64,000 nucleotides of DNA from Micropruina sonneratiae (GCF_025972045.1 NZ_JAPDHX010000001.1:1-64000), one strand, 5' to 3'; shown: positions 33,109 to 42,653, numbered from the stretch's first letter. Notes: generated by a model from the letters alone, not told the origin. Numbers and translations are program-made.

Positions 33109-34419
33109 ATGACCGCTGGACGTCGAGAAGCCGCGCCCGCCCCCCGGGTGCTGGTCCTGGCCGACACCGACAGCCGCTGGAAGTGGGGCTATCTCACCGC
33201 CCAGCAGCTGTTCCCGGCGGCATCCCCGGTCGGCCTCCTTCTGGCTTCCGGTCGCGAGCCGTCCCCCCGGCAGCTCGCCGACACCGGTGTGCCAGCGCGG
33301 CCAACGGTCGTCGAGACCGTTCCCGACTTCGTCGAGACCGACGAGCTGGAGGAGGCCGACGCCATCGTCCTGGCACTGCCGGGCGGCGCGGTTCAGGCGG
33401 TGCTGCACGGCATGGCCCGGCGCTGGCCGGCGCCCGGGCGGCGTCCGCTGGTGATCACCGGCTATGTCGGGGTGGTCTATGAGAAGCAGGCCGAGGGACT
33501 GCTGATGCGTGCCGGCTCGGACGTCATCCTGGCCAACTCGCCCGCCGACGCCGACACCTTCCGTGACCTGTTGGCCGGGGCGGGAGCCGACGCCTCGGTG
33601 GTACTGCCCACGGTGCTGCCGTTCCTCGGCCCGCCCGATTCGGTGCGTCCCCACGAGCATCGGTTCACTGTCACCTTCGCCGCTCAGCCGGGCGTCCCGG
33701 GCACCCGGGCCGAACGTGAACTGGTGGTGCGCCGGCTGGTCCGGCACGCCGCGCTGCATCCCGACCGGGAGGTGCTGCTGAAGGTGCGCGGCCGGATCGG
33801 CGAACAGACCACCCACCCGGAGGACCATCCCTACCAGGTGCTCGGCGCCCGGCTCGACGTGCCGCGGCCGGACAACCTTCAGGTTGTCCACGGCAACATG
33901 GGCGAGGTCCTCGACCGCACCGACCTGCTGGTCACCGTGTCGTCGACGGCGGCGGTCGAGGCGATGCACCGGGGCATCCCGACCGCGATCCTGACCGACT
34001 TCGGCATCAAGGAGAAGCTCGGCAACCACTACTTCATCGGATCCGGCTGCCTGGCCGCCTTCAACGAACTGGACGCCGGGGCCCTGCCCACAGCCGACCC
34101 GGGCTGGGCCGCCTCGCACGGGCTCGGTTCCTCCGACGTGGCCGAGCAGGCCCGGCAGCGGGCGGCCCAGTTGCTGGCGCACGGCGTCCGCCCGCCGCTG
34201 CGGCCCTTCTACACGATGGACAACGCGGCCGGGATGCTGCCCGGGCTACTCGGGCGGTACCAGCTGACCGGACACGGGCACGCCCTGGAGGCCGACGACG
34301 ATCGGCTGCTCGACCTGCAGTCGGCGGTGCGGTCGCTGGTCGGCCGGGCCGCCCGCACCGCCTACCGGCAGGGTGTCGAGACGGTCGCGCCGGCACTGCG
34401 TCGATTGGCCAGGCTGTGA
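33109..34419 (+). CDS. DUF6716-like putative glycosyltransferase
   Basis: 436 residues. VLVLADTDSRWKWGYLTAQQL at the N-terminus and DLLVTVSSTAAVEAMHRGIPTAILTDFG in the second half look like a GT-B type transferase, and the pattern agrees with proteins named DUF6716 in actinobacterial nonulosonic-acid clusters. First gene of a run with neuA, neuB and a sialyltransferase-like gene; its stop overlaps the neuA start. Specific role unknown. Confidence 0.65.
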   Translation: MTAGRREAAPAPRVLVLADTDSRWKWGYLTAQQLFPAASPVGLLLASGREPSPRQLADTGVPARPTVVETVPDFVETDELEEADAIVLALPGGAVQAVLHGMARRWPAPGRRPLVITGYVGVVYEKQAEGLLMRAGSDVILANSPADADTFRDLLAGAGADASVVLPTVLPFLGPPDSVRPHEHRFTVTFAAQPGVPGTRAERELVVRRLVRHAALHPDREVLLKVRGRIGEQTTHPEDHPYQVLGARLDVPRPDNLQVVHGNMGEVLDRTDLLVTVSSTAAVEAMHRGIPTAILTDFGIKEKLGNHYFIGSGCLAAFNELDAGALPTADPGWAASHGLGSSDVAEQARQRAAQLLAHGVRPPLRPFYTMDNAAGMLPGLLGRYQLTGHGHALEADDDRLLDLQSAVRSLVGRAARTAYRQGVETVAPALRRLARL

Positions 34420-35582
34420 CGGTCCTGGCGGTGATCCCGGCCCGCGGCGGCTCCAAGGGGGTGCCGGGCAAGAACCTGGTATCGATCGGCGGGGTGCCGC
34501 TGGTGGTGCGCGCGATTCGGGCCGCGCAGGCGTCCGGAATGGTGGACGTCGTCGCCGTCTCGACCGACGACGACCGGATCGCCGCCGTGGCCGGGCGCGC
34601 CGGCGCACTGGTCATCGGGCGCCCCGCCGCCCTGGCCGGCGACGAGGCGTCCAGCGAGGCGGCGTTGCTGCACGCGCTCGACGAGGTCGAGGATTCGGGC
34701 CTCGCCGTCGAGGTGCTGCTGATGGTGCAGTGCACGTCGCCATTCGTGACCGCCGCCGAAATCGCCGACTGTGTGGCGGCCGTCAGGGGAGGCGCCGACA
34801 CGGCGTTCACCGCCGCACCGAGCCACGGCTTCCTGTGGCGCCGCTGCCCCGACGGCTCGGCGACGGGGGTCAACCACGACCAGGCCACCCGGCCGCGTCG
34901 CCAGGACCGCCGGCCGGAGTTCCTCGAGACCGGCGCGGTGTACGCCATGACGGCGTCCGGCTTCGAGCGGCATCGGCACCGCTTCTTCGGTCGCACCGTG
35001 CTGATCGAGGCCGACCCGGCCAGGGTGCTGGAGATCGACGAACCGGCCGACCTGGACCGCGCCCGCCTCCTGGCCCCGCTGCTCGACGGCCCCAGCCAAG
35101 TGCCCGGCCGGGCGGACATCGACGCAGTCGTGCTCGACTTCGACGGGACCCAGACCGACGACTCGGCGCAGGTCGCCTCCGACGGCAGCGAACAGGTGAG
35201 GGTGCATCGCGGCGACGGGCTCGGCATCGCCGCGCTGCGCCGGGCGGGCATCCCGGTGCTGATCCTGTCCAGCGAGGCCAACCCGGTCGTCCGGGCCCGT
35301 GCCCGCAAGCTCAACGTGCCGGTGCTGCACGGCGTCGCCGACAAGGGCAGCGTGCTGCGCGACTGGTGCAGCAGCGAGGCCGTGGACCCCGGCCGGGTGC
35401 TGTACGCCGGCAACGACGTCAACGACCTCGGCTGCTTCGCGCTGGTCGGCTGGCCGGTCGCGGTCGCCTCCGCCCACCCGGTCGTGCGGGACGCCGCCCG
35501 GCTCGTCACCTCCGTGCCGGGAGGGCACGGGGCCGTTCGCGAAATCGCCACCTGGATCCTCGGAAAGGAACTCATACCATGA
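34416..35582 (+). CDS. neuA: acylneuraminate/Kdn cytidylyltransferase fused to a HAD phosphatase
   Basis: 388 residues from GTG. Residues ~1-220 are a CMP-sialate synthetase: VIPARGGSKGVPGKNL, VQCTSPFVTAAEI, FLETGAVYAM and EIDEPADLDRA. Residues ~235-388 are a KdsC-like HAD phosphatase: VVLDFDGTQTDD, GIPVLILSSEAN, YAGNDVNDLGCF. In a phosphorylated route the HAD part would remove the 9-phosphate of Neu5Ac-9-P or Kdn-9-P before activation with CTP. Overlaps both neighbours by 4 bp, so tightly coupled. Confidence 0.88.
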   Translation: MTVLAVIPARGGSKGVPGKNLVSIGGVPLVVRAIRAAQASGMVDVVAVSTDDDRIAAVAGRAGALVIGRPAALAGDEASSEAALLHALDEVEDSGLAVEVLLMVQCTSPFVTAAEIADCVAAVRGGADTAFTAAPSHGFLWRRCPDGSATGVNHDQATRPRRQDRRPEFLETGAVYAMTASGFERHRHRFFGRTVLIEADPARVLEIDEPADLDRARLLAPLLDGPSQVPGRADIDAVVLDFDGTQTDDSAQVASDGSEQVRVHRGDGLGIAALRRAGIPVLILSSEANPVVRARARKLNVPVLHGVADKGSVLRDWCSSEAVDPGRVLYAGNDVNDLGCFALVGWPVAVASAHPVVRDAARLVTSVPGGHGAVREIATWILGKELIP

Positions 35583-36502
35583 TCCCCATCGCCGGCCGCG
35601 ACCGAACCATCGGTGACCGCACCCTCGGGCACGGCCACCCCGTCTACATCACCGCCGAGATCGGCCTGAACCACAACGGCGAGGTCAGCACCGCGCTGGC
35701 CCTGATCGACGTCGCGCTCGAGGCCGGCGTCGACGCGGTCAAGTTCCAGAAGCGGACGCCGCGGATCTGCACCCCGCGCCAGCAGTGGGACGTCGAACGG
35801 GAGACCCCGTGGGGCCGGATGGCCTACATCGACTACCGCGAACGGATCGAGTTCGGCGAGGCCGAGTACAGGATCATCGACGAATACTGTCAGGACAAGG
35901 GGATTCACTGGTTCGCCTCGCCGTGGGACGTGCCCAGTGTCGAGTTCCTCGACGGGTTCGGCGTGCCGGCCCACAAGATCGCGTCGGCCTGCCTGACCGA
36001 CGACGACCTGCTGCGGGCGGTGCGGGCGTCCGGGCGGACGGTGATCCTCTCCACCGGCATGTCGACGCCGGCGCAGATCCGGCACGCGGTGGAGGTGCTG
36101 GGCAGCAGCAACGTGCTGCTGTGCCATGCCACCTCGACCTACCCGGCCGCGAACGACGAACTGAACCTGCGGATGATCGGCACGCTCATGGGGGAGTATC
36201 CCAATGTGCCGGTCGGCTACTCCGGGCACGAGCGCGGCCTGCAGACCACCGTGGCGGCCGCAGCCCTGGGCGCCTGTTTCGTGGAGCGGCACATCACCCT
36301 GGACCGCACGATGTGGGGTTCGGACCAGGCCGCGTCGCTGGAGCCGGCCGGGCTGACCCGGCTGGTCCGTGACATCCGGGTCATCTCGGAGGCGCTCGGC
36401 GACGGGGTGAAGCGGGTCTACGAGGGTGAGTACACGGCGATGCGCAAGCTGCGCCGGGTGCCGGGCGTGGTGGCCGAGGCGTCCGCGCAGCAGGTCGCCT
36501 GA
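35579..36502 (+). CDS. neuB: N-acetylneuraminate/Kdn synthase NeuB
   Basis: 307 residues, ATG 35579 overlapping the neuA stop. TIM-barrel synthase: YITAEIGLNHNGEVSTALALI, DAVKFQKRTP, FASPWDVPSVEFLD, KIASACLTDD, ILSTGMSTPAQI, CHATSTYPA and GYSGHERGL. It condenses PEP with a hexose (phosphate or ManNAc). The C-terminal antifreeze-like SAF domain of ordinary NeuB (~345 residues) is missing. Together with the HAD domain next door this suggests a Kdn-type route. Confidence 0.92.
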   Translation: MIPIAGRDRTIGDRTLGHGHPVYITAEIGLNHNGEVSTALALIDVALEAGVDAVKFQKRTPRICTPRQQWDVERETPWGRMAYIDYRERIEFGEAEYRIIDEYCQDKGIHWFASPWDVPSVEFLDGFGVPAHKIASACLTDDDLLRAVRASGRTVILSTGMSTPAQIRHAVEVLGSSNVLLCHATSTYPAANDELNLRMIGTLMGEYPNVPVGYSGHERGLQTTVAAAALGACFVERHITLDRTMWGSDQAASLEPAGLTRLVRDIRVISEALGDGVKRVYEGEYTAMRKLRRVPGVVAEASAQQVA

Positions 36503-36510
36503 GCCGGCTG

Positions 36511-37557
36511 ATGGCCAAGAAGCGCGCGCACAAGCGGACCACGCTGGCGCTGGTGGAGAGTCCTGCGCAGCTGCTGAACGTCATCGAGTGGGCGTACCGG
36601 GCCAAGGCGTTGAAGCAGACCCGGTTGGCGGTGCTGCCGCCCCGCGAGGCCACCACCCGGGTGCAACTGGAGGCGATGGTCGAACTGGCCAGGGACGCCG
36701 GCCTGGCCGCCACCTGGTACGAGCCGCGCCGATCGGCGGCGTCGATGGTGGCGGTGGCCTGGGAGCTGTTCCCGAGGTTGGCCCGGGCGGAACGGCTGGT
36801 CGTCGGCGACCCGTTCTCGCGGTTCGTGCAGGCGGTGCTGCCGCTCGCCGACGTGGCCCAGGTGGTGGTGGTGGACGACGGCACCGCCACCATCTCGTTC
36901 ATCGACCAGCTCAGCAGCGGTGGCCGGCTGGCCCGCTGGCACGTCAACGCCGGCCGCGACGGCCGCGACCGGGTGGTCGATCTGCTCTCCGACCTGGCCA
37001 GGGACTTCTTCACGCCCTCGCAGCGGGACGGCCGCAGCGTCGAGGTGTTCACCGCCATGCCGGTGCGGGCACCGCAGGGGATCGGCCAGAGCGTGAACGA
37101 CTTCGCCTGGACCCGGGCCACGTTCGGCCCGCCGGCGGTGACCGACTCCGTCGACGTGATCGGCACCTCGCTGGTCGAGACGGGAGTGGTGGACGCCGGC
37201 CGCTACCTGGCCGGGGTGCTGGCCGTGACGAACGAGTTCGGGGCCGGCCGATACTTCGCCCACCGTCGCGAGGCCGAGGGCAAGCTGGCCGCCCTCGCCG
37301 CGTCGACCGGACTGACGGTGGTCCGGCCCGCCGTGCCGCTGGAGATCGCGGTGCGCCGAGGACCGGTGAGCCGGCTGATGGTCAGCTACCCCTCGACCGT
37401 CGCCCACACACTGCCGCTGGTGCTCGCCGACGTCGCGGTCGATGTGGCGGTGGCCGACGTTCCGGCCGCCTGGCTGCTGACCGGGGCACCCGCCGGCGCC
37501 GGTGACTTCCTGGCGACGGTGACCGCCACCGCCCGCTCGCGGCACGGCCTGGTCTGA
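36511..37557 (+). CDS. sialyltransferase-like glycosyltransferase
   Basis: 348 residues. Begins with KRTTLALVESPAQLLNVIEWAY, resembling the VESPxQL start of bacterial sialyl-/polysialyltransferases (GT52 and relatives). A RYFAHRREAEGKLA motif resembles the HPRE sequence of that group and SYPSTVAHTLPLVL the HS-S motif that binds the CMP part. Likely transfers the nonulosonic acid to a growing wall glycan. Family placement by eye only; last gene of the cluster. Confidence 0.55.
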   Translation: MAKKRAHKRTTLALVESPAQLLNVIEWAYRAKALKQTRLAVLPPREATTRVQLEAMVELARDAGLAATWYEPRRSAASMVAVAWELFPRLARAERLVVGDPFSRFVQAVLPLADVAQVVVVDDGTATISFIDQLSSGGRLARWHVNAGRDGRDRVVDLLSDLARDFFTPSQRDGRSVEVFTAMPVRAPQGIGQSVNDFAWTRATFGPPAVTDSVDVIGTSLVETGVVDAGRYLAGVLAVTNEFGAGRYFAHRREAEGKLAALAASTGLTVVRPAVPLEIAVRRGPVSRLMVSYPSTVAHTLPLVLADVAVDVAVADVPAAWLLTGAPAGAGDFLATVTATARSRHGLV

Positions 37558-37575
37558 CGCTCGGTGGCGAGTCTG

Positions 37576-37611
37576 TCCAGATCGGGCACCGAACTCGGTG
37601 CCCGATGTGGA
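37576..37611. repeat. intergenic palindrome, family copy 3
   Basis: Perfect core arms ATCGGGCACCGA (37581-37592) and TCGGTGCCCGAT (37595-37606) with a 2-base gap; outer part TCC-A and T-GGA extends it with a mismatch. It fills the space between two convergent stop codons, so it could work as a two-way terminator. Confidence 0.9.
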
Positions 37612-38544
37612 TCAACCCTCGACGGGCACCAGCAGGCACCGGGGGCAGGGCTGGATCGGGCCTTCCCAGCCGCGCGTCATCAGCACCCCGCCGACCATTC
37701 GGGCCGTCTCACAGGCGCCGCCGGTCACCTGCTGCCAGCCCAGCCGCAGCGTCGTTATGCCCTGAAGGGCGTGGGCGTTGTCGCGGATCATGTCGGTGAA
37801 GGCCGCGCCGCCTGAATGGTGCAGCTTGCTGTCGAGCTCGATCAGCAGGCTGTACTCCTCGTAGAGGGCGTCACTGCGGTAGCTGCGCAGCACGTGTCGC
37901 TGGCGGATCGCTGTCGGCAGACGGTGCGCACGCTCGACATCGACCAGGAAGCGCCGCTCCAGGGCCGAGTGCGCGCCATCCGTGACGTCGCACAGGATCT
38001 CCCTCAGCAGGCCCCGATGACGTAACGCCGGCCGGTCGGACAGCTGGGCCAGGAGCCGCTTGGCGGTGGTTCGGCGACCGGAGATGGCGTCGGCCAGGAT
38101 GGCGGCGATGCGGTCGGCGTCGGCTTCGGCGCACAGGTCGAGCACGGTCTGGTCGACACCGGTGCGTGGCGGTTCACCGGTCGCTCGCCGGGTAGCTTTG
38201 ATGAATCGCCAGCCCGGCCGGAAACGGCGCCCTACCGGTGCGAACACGGTGACCTCGTCGGGCGGGGCCTTCTGCAGGCCGTGAAGATGCGCCGCCGACT
38301 CCAGCCCGAGCACAGCACCCTGGCCGCCCAGCAGAACACCGGCCCAGGCCCGGCTTCGCCACCCGTCGGCGGCTCCAAGGGTGTACACCCCTGGTGTCAT
38401 GGGATGCACTATCCCGTCGTGCAACAGCCGGGCCACGACGCGTCGGTGCAGGCCGGCTTCGAGTAGCTGGGAGCGGCTGATCACGCCGGACTGGGCCAGG
38501 GCGAGCGTGCGTAGGGTGTCCGGAATCACTGTTCGAGGCTTCAC
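37612..38544 (-). CDS. AbiEi-type (type IV antitoxin-like) domain protein with nuclease-like C-terminus
   Basis: 310 residues. N-terminal winged helix: LRTLALAQSGVISRSQLLEAGL, VVARLLHDGIVHPMTPGVYTL, and AVLGLESAAHLHGL, the layout of AbiEi antitoxin domains. The C-terminal part (YEEYSLLIELDSKLHH...DNAHALQGITTLRLGWQQVT) resembles Vsr/DUF559-like nuclease folds. Such stand-alone proteins are common in actinobacteria and no AbiEii toxin gene is adjacent. Role unknown. Confidence 0.7.
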   Translation of the reverse strand: MKPRTVIPDTLRTLALAQSGVISRSQLLEAGLHRRVVARLLHDGIVHPMTPGVYTLGAADGWRSRAWAGVLLGGQGAVLGLESAAHLHGLQKAPPDEVTVFAPVGRRFRPGWRFIKATRRATGEPPRTGVDQTVLDLCAEADADRIAAILADAISGRRTTAKRLLAQLSDRPALRHRGLLREILCDVTDGAHSALERRFLVDVERAHRLPTAIRQRHVLRSYRSDALYEEYSLLIELDSKLHHSGGAAFTDMIRDNAHALQGITTLRLGWQQVTGGACETARMVGGVLMTRGWEGPIQPCPRCLLVPVEG

Positions 38545-38610
38545 ACCTGTTCAGTGTGTGCACCACGAGCCGAAAGTGGTCAAAAGTCCTCGCGAGCCGG
38601 CGGAGGTCGG

Positions 38611-38646
38611 TCCAGATCGGGCCCCGAACTCGGTGCCCGATCTGGA
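38611..38646. repeat. intergenic palindrome, family copy 4
   Basis: Arms 38611-38627 and 38630-38646 share TCCAGATCGGG and CCCGATCTGGA with one internal C-T mismatch. It follows the stop of the Gfo/Idh gene (minus strand), only 1.0 kb from copy 3. Confidence 0.88.
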
Positions 38647-38653
38647 TCAACCC

Positions 38654-39604
38654 TCAGAGCTGGTCCAGCACCTCGGCCATGATCGCCTGCACGGCGAGGG
38701 TGTCGTCGAGCGGCATGATCGGCGACTCGGTCAGCCCCGCCGCCAGGCATTCACCGACATGCTCTATCTCGTAGCGGTAGCCGGAGTCGAACTCGAGCGT
38801 CTCAGGGGTCTTCTCGCGCCAGATGGTCACCGAGGCGGCCCGGTGGAAGCGCGGGTGCACGTCGATCCAGCCCTTGGTGCCGGTCAGCATCATCCGACCC
38901 GGGCCGTAGGTGGTGAAGGCGCCGGCCAGGGTCGCCGAGCGGCCGTCGCCGTAGCCGAACAGCACCGAGAACTCGCCCTCGACCCCGCTGGCGTAGTGGC
39001 CGCCGGTGGCGCGCACCACCGCGGGGGTGCCGAGGAAGTGCTGGGCGAACGAGATCACGTAGACGCCGAGGTCGAGCACGGCGCCACCGCCCTTGGCCGG
39101 GTTGAACAGCCGGTCGTCGGGGTCGAACGCCCGGAACGCCGTCAGGTCGCCCTGGCAGCCGCGGACCTCTCCGATCTCGCCCGCGGCGATCACCTCGCGC
39201 AGGTGCGCGACGGCCGGGTTGAACCGGGTCCACATCGCCTCCATCGCAAACACCCGGGCCTCTCGGGCGGCTCGGACGATCCGCTCGGTGTCGCCGACCG
39301 ATGCGGTGAACGCCTTCTCGACCAGGATCGGCTTGCCCGCCTCGATCGCGGCCAGCGCGATGTCGGTGTGCTGCGGGTGCGGGGTGGCGATGTAGACGGC
39401 GTCCACCTCGGGGTCGGCCAGCAGCGCCTCGTAGGACGCGTGCCAGCGTTCCAGCCCGTGGTCGGTGGCGAACACCTCGGCCCGTTCGGCCGACCGTGAG
39501 CCGACCGCGACCAGTTCCGCGTTGCCGGCTCGGCTGAACTCGGGGACGATCGCGGCTGCCATGCGTCCGGGGCCGGCGATGCCCCAGCGGATCGGTTGCG
39601 TCAT
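38654..39604 (-). CDS. Gfo/Idh/MocA family oxidoreductase
   Basis: 316 residues. NAD(P)-binding start [19 protein letters not shown], then [31 protein letters not shown] with the catalytic EK(P/A) motif, and a C-terminal alpha/beta domain ([15 protein letters not shown]). Oxidises or reduces a sugar, polyol or related compound. Substrate unknown. ATG start at 39604. Confidence 0.88.
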   Translation of the reverse strand: MTQPIRWGIAGPGRMAAAIVPEFSRAGNAELVAVGSRSAERAEVFATDHGLERWHASYEALLADPEVDAVYIATPHPQHTDIALAAIEAGKPILVEKAFTASVGDTERIVRAAREARVFAMEAMWTRFNPAVAHLREVIAAGEIGEVRGCQGDLTAFRAFDPDDRLFNPAKGGGAVLDLGVYVISFAQHFLGTPAVVRATGGHYASGVEGEFSVLFGYGDGRSATLAGAFTTYGPGRMMLTGTKGWIDVHPRFHRAASVTIWREKTPETLEFDSGYRYEIEHVGECLAAGLTESPIMPLDDTLAVQAIMAEVLDQL

Positions 39605-39708
39605 GGGCCAACCCTAACGGCGCCGGCAGTTCGCACAGCGGCGGGCAGCGGCTTGGGGCGGCGGGGTCTGGCAGAGTAGTGAAGGTTGGATTGCGAGAAG
39701 GGGCAGCG

Positions 39709-40992
39709 TTGCGGGTCGTTCAGAAGTTCGGTGGGTCGTCGGTGGCGGACGCCGCCAGCATCAAGCGTGTCGCCCAGCGGATCGTCGACACCAAGGGCCG
39801 CGGCGCCGAGGTGGTCGTGGTGATCTCGGCGATGGGCGACACCACCGACGAGTTGATGGACCTGGCGCTCGAGGTGTCGCCGCAGCCGCGGCCGCGGGAA
39901 CTCGACATGCTGCTCACCGCCGGCGAGCGGATGAGCGCGGCCCTGCTGGCGATGGCGATCAACGACCTCGGCTTCGAGGCGCGCTCGTTCACCGGCTCGC
40001 AGGCGGGCGTGATCACCACGGGCACCCACGGCGACGCCCGGATCATCGACATCACCCCGGGTCGCATCCGCACGGCGCTGGAGGACGGCGACATCGTCAT
40101 CGTCGCCGGCTTCCAAGGGGTCTCGCAGACCTCCAAGGACGTCACCACGCTGGGCCGCGGGGCGTCCGACACGACCGCGGTGGCGCTGGCGGCGTCCCTT
40201 GGCGCCGACTACTGCGAGATCTACTCCGACGTCGACGGCGTGTTCACCGCAGACCCGCGGATCGTGCCGGGGGCGTCCCGGATTCCGGAGATCTCCTACG
40301 AGGAGATGCTCGAGATGGCGGCGCAGGGGGCCAAGATCCTGCATCTGCGCTGCGTCGAGTACGCCCGCCGCGAGAACGTGCCGGTGCACGTGCGGTCGTC
40401 GTTCTCGACCAGGCCGGGCACCTGGGTGAAGGACATCGAGTACAGGAACACTGAGGGCAGGGAGCTCGAGGGTATGGAACAGCCGCTGATCACCGGGGTC
40501 GCGCACGACCGCAGCGAGTCGAAGATCACCGTCGTCGGGGTGCCCGACCGGATCGGGGCCGCCGCCGAGGTCTTCTCGGCCGTCGCCGACGCGGGTGTCA
40601 ACATCGACATGATCGTCCAGAACCAGTCGATCGCCGACGACAACACCGCGATCACGTTCACCCTGCCGGGCGGCGACAAGCTGCGCGCCCTGGACGCGCT
40701 GCACGGCGCCCGGGAGCGGATCGGGTTCACCGAGATCCAGTACGACGACGCGATCGGCAAGGTGTCGGTGATCGGCGTCGGGATGCGCTCGCACCCGGGC
40801 GTCTCGGCGACCTTCTTCCGGGCCCTGGCCGAGGCGGGCATCAACATCCAGATGATCTCCACCTCCGAGATCCGGATCTCGGTGGTGGTCGGCACCGACG
40901 ACGTGGACGCCGCGGTGCGGGCCGCGCACACCGCCTTCGGTCTCGACTCGGTCACCGGCGAGGCGGTCGTCTACGCGGGTACCGGCCGCTAG
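39709..40992 (+). CDS. lysC: aspartate kinase
   Basis: 427 residues from TTG 39709; this gives [12 protein letters not shown] as in other actinobacteria and has AAGGGG upstream. Upstream GTG 39679 and TTG 39691 are possible. [17 protein letters not shown] and two C-terminal ACT domains are complete. First step of the aspartate pathway (Lys, Thr, Met, Ile, DAP). An in-frame ATG at 40474 before the ACT domains ([12 protein letters not shown]) follows a GAGG-like site, as in lysC-beta of corynebacteria, which makes a separate regulatory subunit. Confidence 0.93.
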   Translation: MRVVQKFGGSSVADAASIKRVAQRIVDTKGRGAEVVVVISAMGDTTDELMDLALEVSPQPRPRELDMLLTAGERMSAALLAMAINDLGFEARSFTGSQAGVITTGTHGDARIIDITPGRIRTALEDGDIVIVAGFQGVSQTSKDVTTLGRGASDTTAVALAASLGADYCEIYSDVDGVFTADPRIVPGASRIPEISYEEMLEMAAQGAKILHLRCVEYARRENVPVHVRSSFSTRPGTWVKDIEYRNTEGRELEGMEQPLITGVAHDRSESKITVVGVPDRIGAAAEVFSAVADAGVNIDMIVQNQSIADDNTAITFTLPGGDKLRALDALHGARERIGFTEIQYDDAIGKVSVIGVGMRSHPGVSATFFRALAEAGINIQMISTSEIRISVVVGTDDVDAAVRAAHTAFGLDSVTGEAVVYAGTGR

Positions 40993-40993
40993 G

Positions 40994-41977
40994 TCACTGC
41001 TGCACGCTCGCCGGGATCGGCCCGGCGGCGCGCAGCAACCGCTCGCCGAGCACGCGCACGGTGCTGATCAGTTCGACCGGCTGCACGACGTGGAAGTCGA
41101 CCGGCAGCCGGACCAGCTCCTCGGCGTAGAACCACGGGTTGCCGGTGCTGGCGAGCAGTCGGCAGCGACCCTCACCGGCCTCTTCCAGCCGGCCGAGCGA
41201 GCGCGGCAGCCAGCGCCGGACGGCGTCCGCGCCGGCGTCGATCAGCACCTCGACGGGGTATTCCCAGCCGGTGGCCAGGTTGGCCTCCAGGGTCCGCACC
41301 GGATCGAGGTCGGCGGGCACCACCGCCCGCTCGGCAAGGGTCTCGAGTGCGGTGATCCGGTCGACGCGGTAGCACCGCTGCGGGTTCTCGCCGCCCCGGC
41401 ACAGCGAGCACAGCAGGTACCAGCGGCCGTGCCAGATGACCAGGGCCCACGGGTCGGCCTCGACCTCGAAGGCGTTGCCGGCCTCGCTGCGGTAGCCGAG
41501 CCGCACCCGGCGTCCGCTGTTGAGCGCGGTGGCCACCGTTGACACCATGGCCGGATCGGGCCGCGCGGCCTGCCGGTCCGGGGCGGCCGCGGCCAGCCGA
41601 CGCACCGCCGCCGCCTGCTCGCCGACGCTCTCGGGCAGGGCGCGCAGCAGCTTGCCGAGCGCCCGGCCGACCGGCTCGGTGTCGTCGGCGGCGGCGTGGT
41701 GGCCGTCCAGCACCGCCATCACCAAGGCCAGCGCCTCGTCGGTGGTGAAGATCAGCGGCGTGCGGCGTCCGCGACCCAGCCGGTAGCCGCCGTGCGGTCC
41801 GCGGGTCGACACGACCGGGACGTCCGCCTCGCGCAGCACGGAGACGTAGCGCCGGGCGGCCCGCTCGGTCACGCCCAGCCGCTCGGCGAGCCGGTCGGCC
41901 GTGATGCCGGGATGGTCCGAGATCAGTTCGAGGCAGCGCAGGGCGCGCGCGGTCGGGTTCCGGTCGTCCACCGTCAT
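40994..41977 (-). CDS. HTH-WYL transcriptional regulator
   Basis: 327 residues. N-terminal HTH_11-like winged helix (ALRCLELISDHPGITADRLAERLGVTERAARRYVSVLREADVPV) and a WYL domain (DPWALVIWHGRWYLLCSLCRG) that binds nucleotides or DNA in related PafBC/CRISPR regulators, plus a WCX-like C-terminus. Diverges from the DinB-like gene, which it may control, a common pair. Convergent with lysC, one base between stops. Confidence 0.88.
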   Translation of the reverse strand: MTVDDRNPTARALRCLELISDHPGITADRLAERLGVTERAARRYVSVLREADVPVVSTRGPHGGYRLGRGRRTPLIFTTDEALALVMAVLDGHHAAADDTEPVGRALGKLLRALPESVGEQAAAVRRLAAAAPDRQAARPDPAMVSTVATALNSGRRVRLGYRSEAGNAFEVEADPWALVIWHGRWYLLCSLCRGGENPQRCYRVDRITALETLAERAVVPADLDPVRTLEANLATGWEYPVEVLIDAGADAVRRWLPRSLGRLEEAGEGRCRLLASTGNPWFYAEELVRLPVDFHVVQPVELISTVRVLGERLLRAAGPIPASVQQ

Positions 41978-42055
41978 GGACCAACAATGCCAGGAGAACA
42001 GGACGCGATCCGTCCGGAACCATGGCTAGCGTCACGCCTGAACAAGGAGGAAGCC

Positions 42056-42634
42056 ATGACCGATACCCACACCGATCCCGTGCCCGGCCAGCCCGACTTT
42101 CCGTGGGAGCCGCCGCTGGCGGGAGGCGAACTGGAGCACCTGCTCGGCATGCTCGAGCGGCTGCGCTGGACGTTTCGCTGGAAGGCCGCGGGGCTGGACG
42201 CCGCCGGGCTGTCCGCCCGGCTGGAGCCCTCGGAACTCACCCTGGGCGGCCTGCTCAAGCACCTCGCCGCAGTCGAGGCGCTGCGGTTCAGCTGGGAGGC
42301 GTTCCACGGCGACCCGGGCGAACCGTGGCGCTCGGCCGACTGGAGCGACCCCGGTTGGGTGTTCACCAGTGCCGCCGACGACACCCCCGAACAGCTGTAC
42401 GCGCTGTACGACGAGTCGGTGGCGAAGTCCCGCCAGCACCTCGCGGACGCGATCGCCGACGGCGGCATCGATCAGCCGACGCAGGCCGGCCTGGGCGACC
42501 AACAGGCCAGCCTGCGCCGGTTGGTGTGCGACCTGATCGAGGAGTACGGCCGGCACACCGGCCACGCCGACCTGCTGCGCGAGAGCGTGGACGGCCTGGT
42601 GGGCGAGGATCCGCCGGCGGGTTGGAGGCCGTGA
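42056..42634 (+). CDS. DinB family (DUF664) protein
   Basis: 192 residues, ATG 42056 with AAGGAGGAAG upstream. Four-helix DinB fold with the His residues of the metal site in GGLLKHLAAVEALRF and RRLVCDLIEEYGRHTGHADLLRE. Such proteins are often thiol transferase- or damage-linked, but this one's activity is unknown. Divergent from the WYL regulator. Confidence 0.8.
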   Translation: MTDTHTDPVPGQPDFPWEPPLAGGELEHLLGMLERLRWTFRWKAAGLDAAGLSARLEPSELTLGGLLKHLAAVEALRFSWEAFHGDPGEPWRSADWSDPGWVFTSAADDTPEQLYALYDESVAKSRQHLADAIADGGIDQPTQAGLGDQQASLRRLVCDLIEEYGRHTGHADLLRESVDGLVGEDPPAGWRP

Positions 42635-42653
42635 CGGCCTGCTTTGGCCCTGG

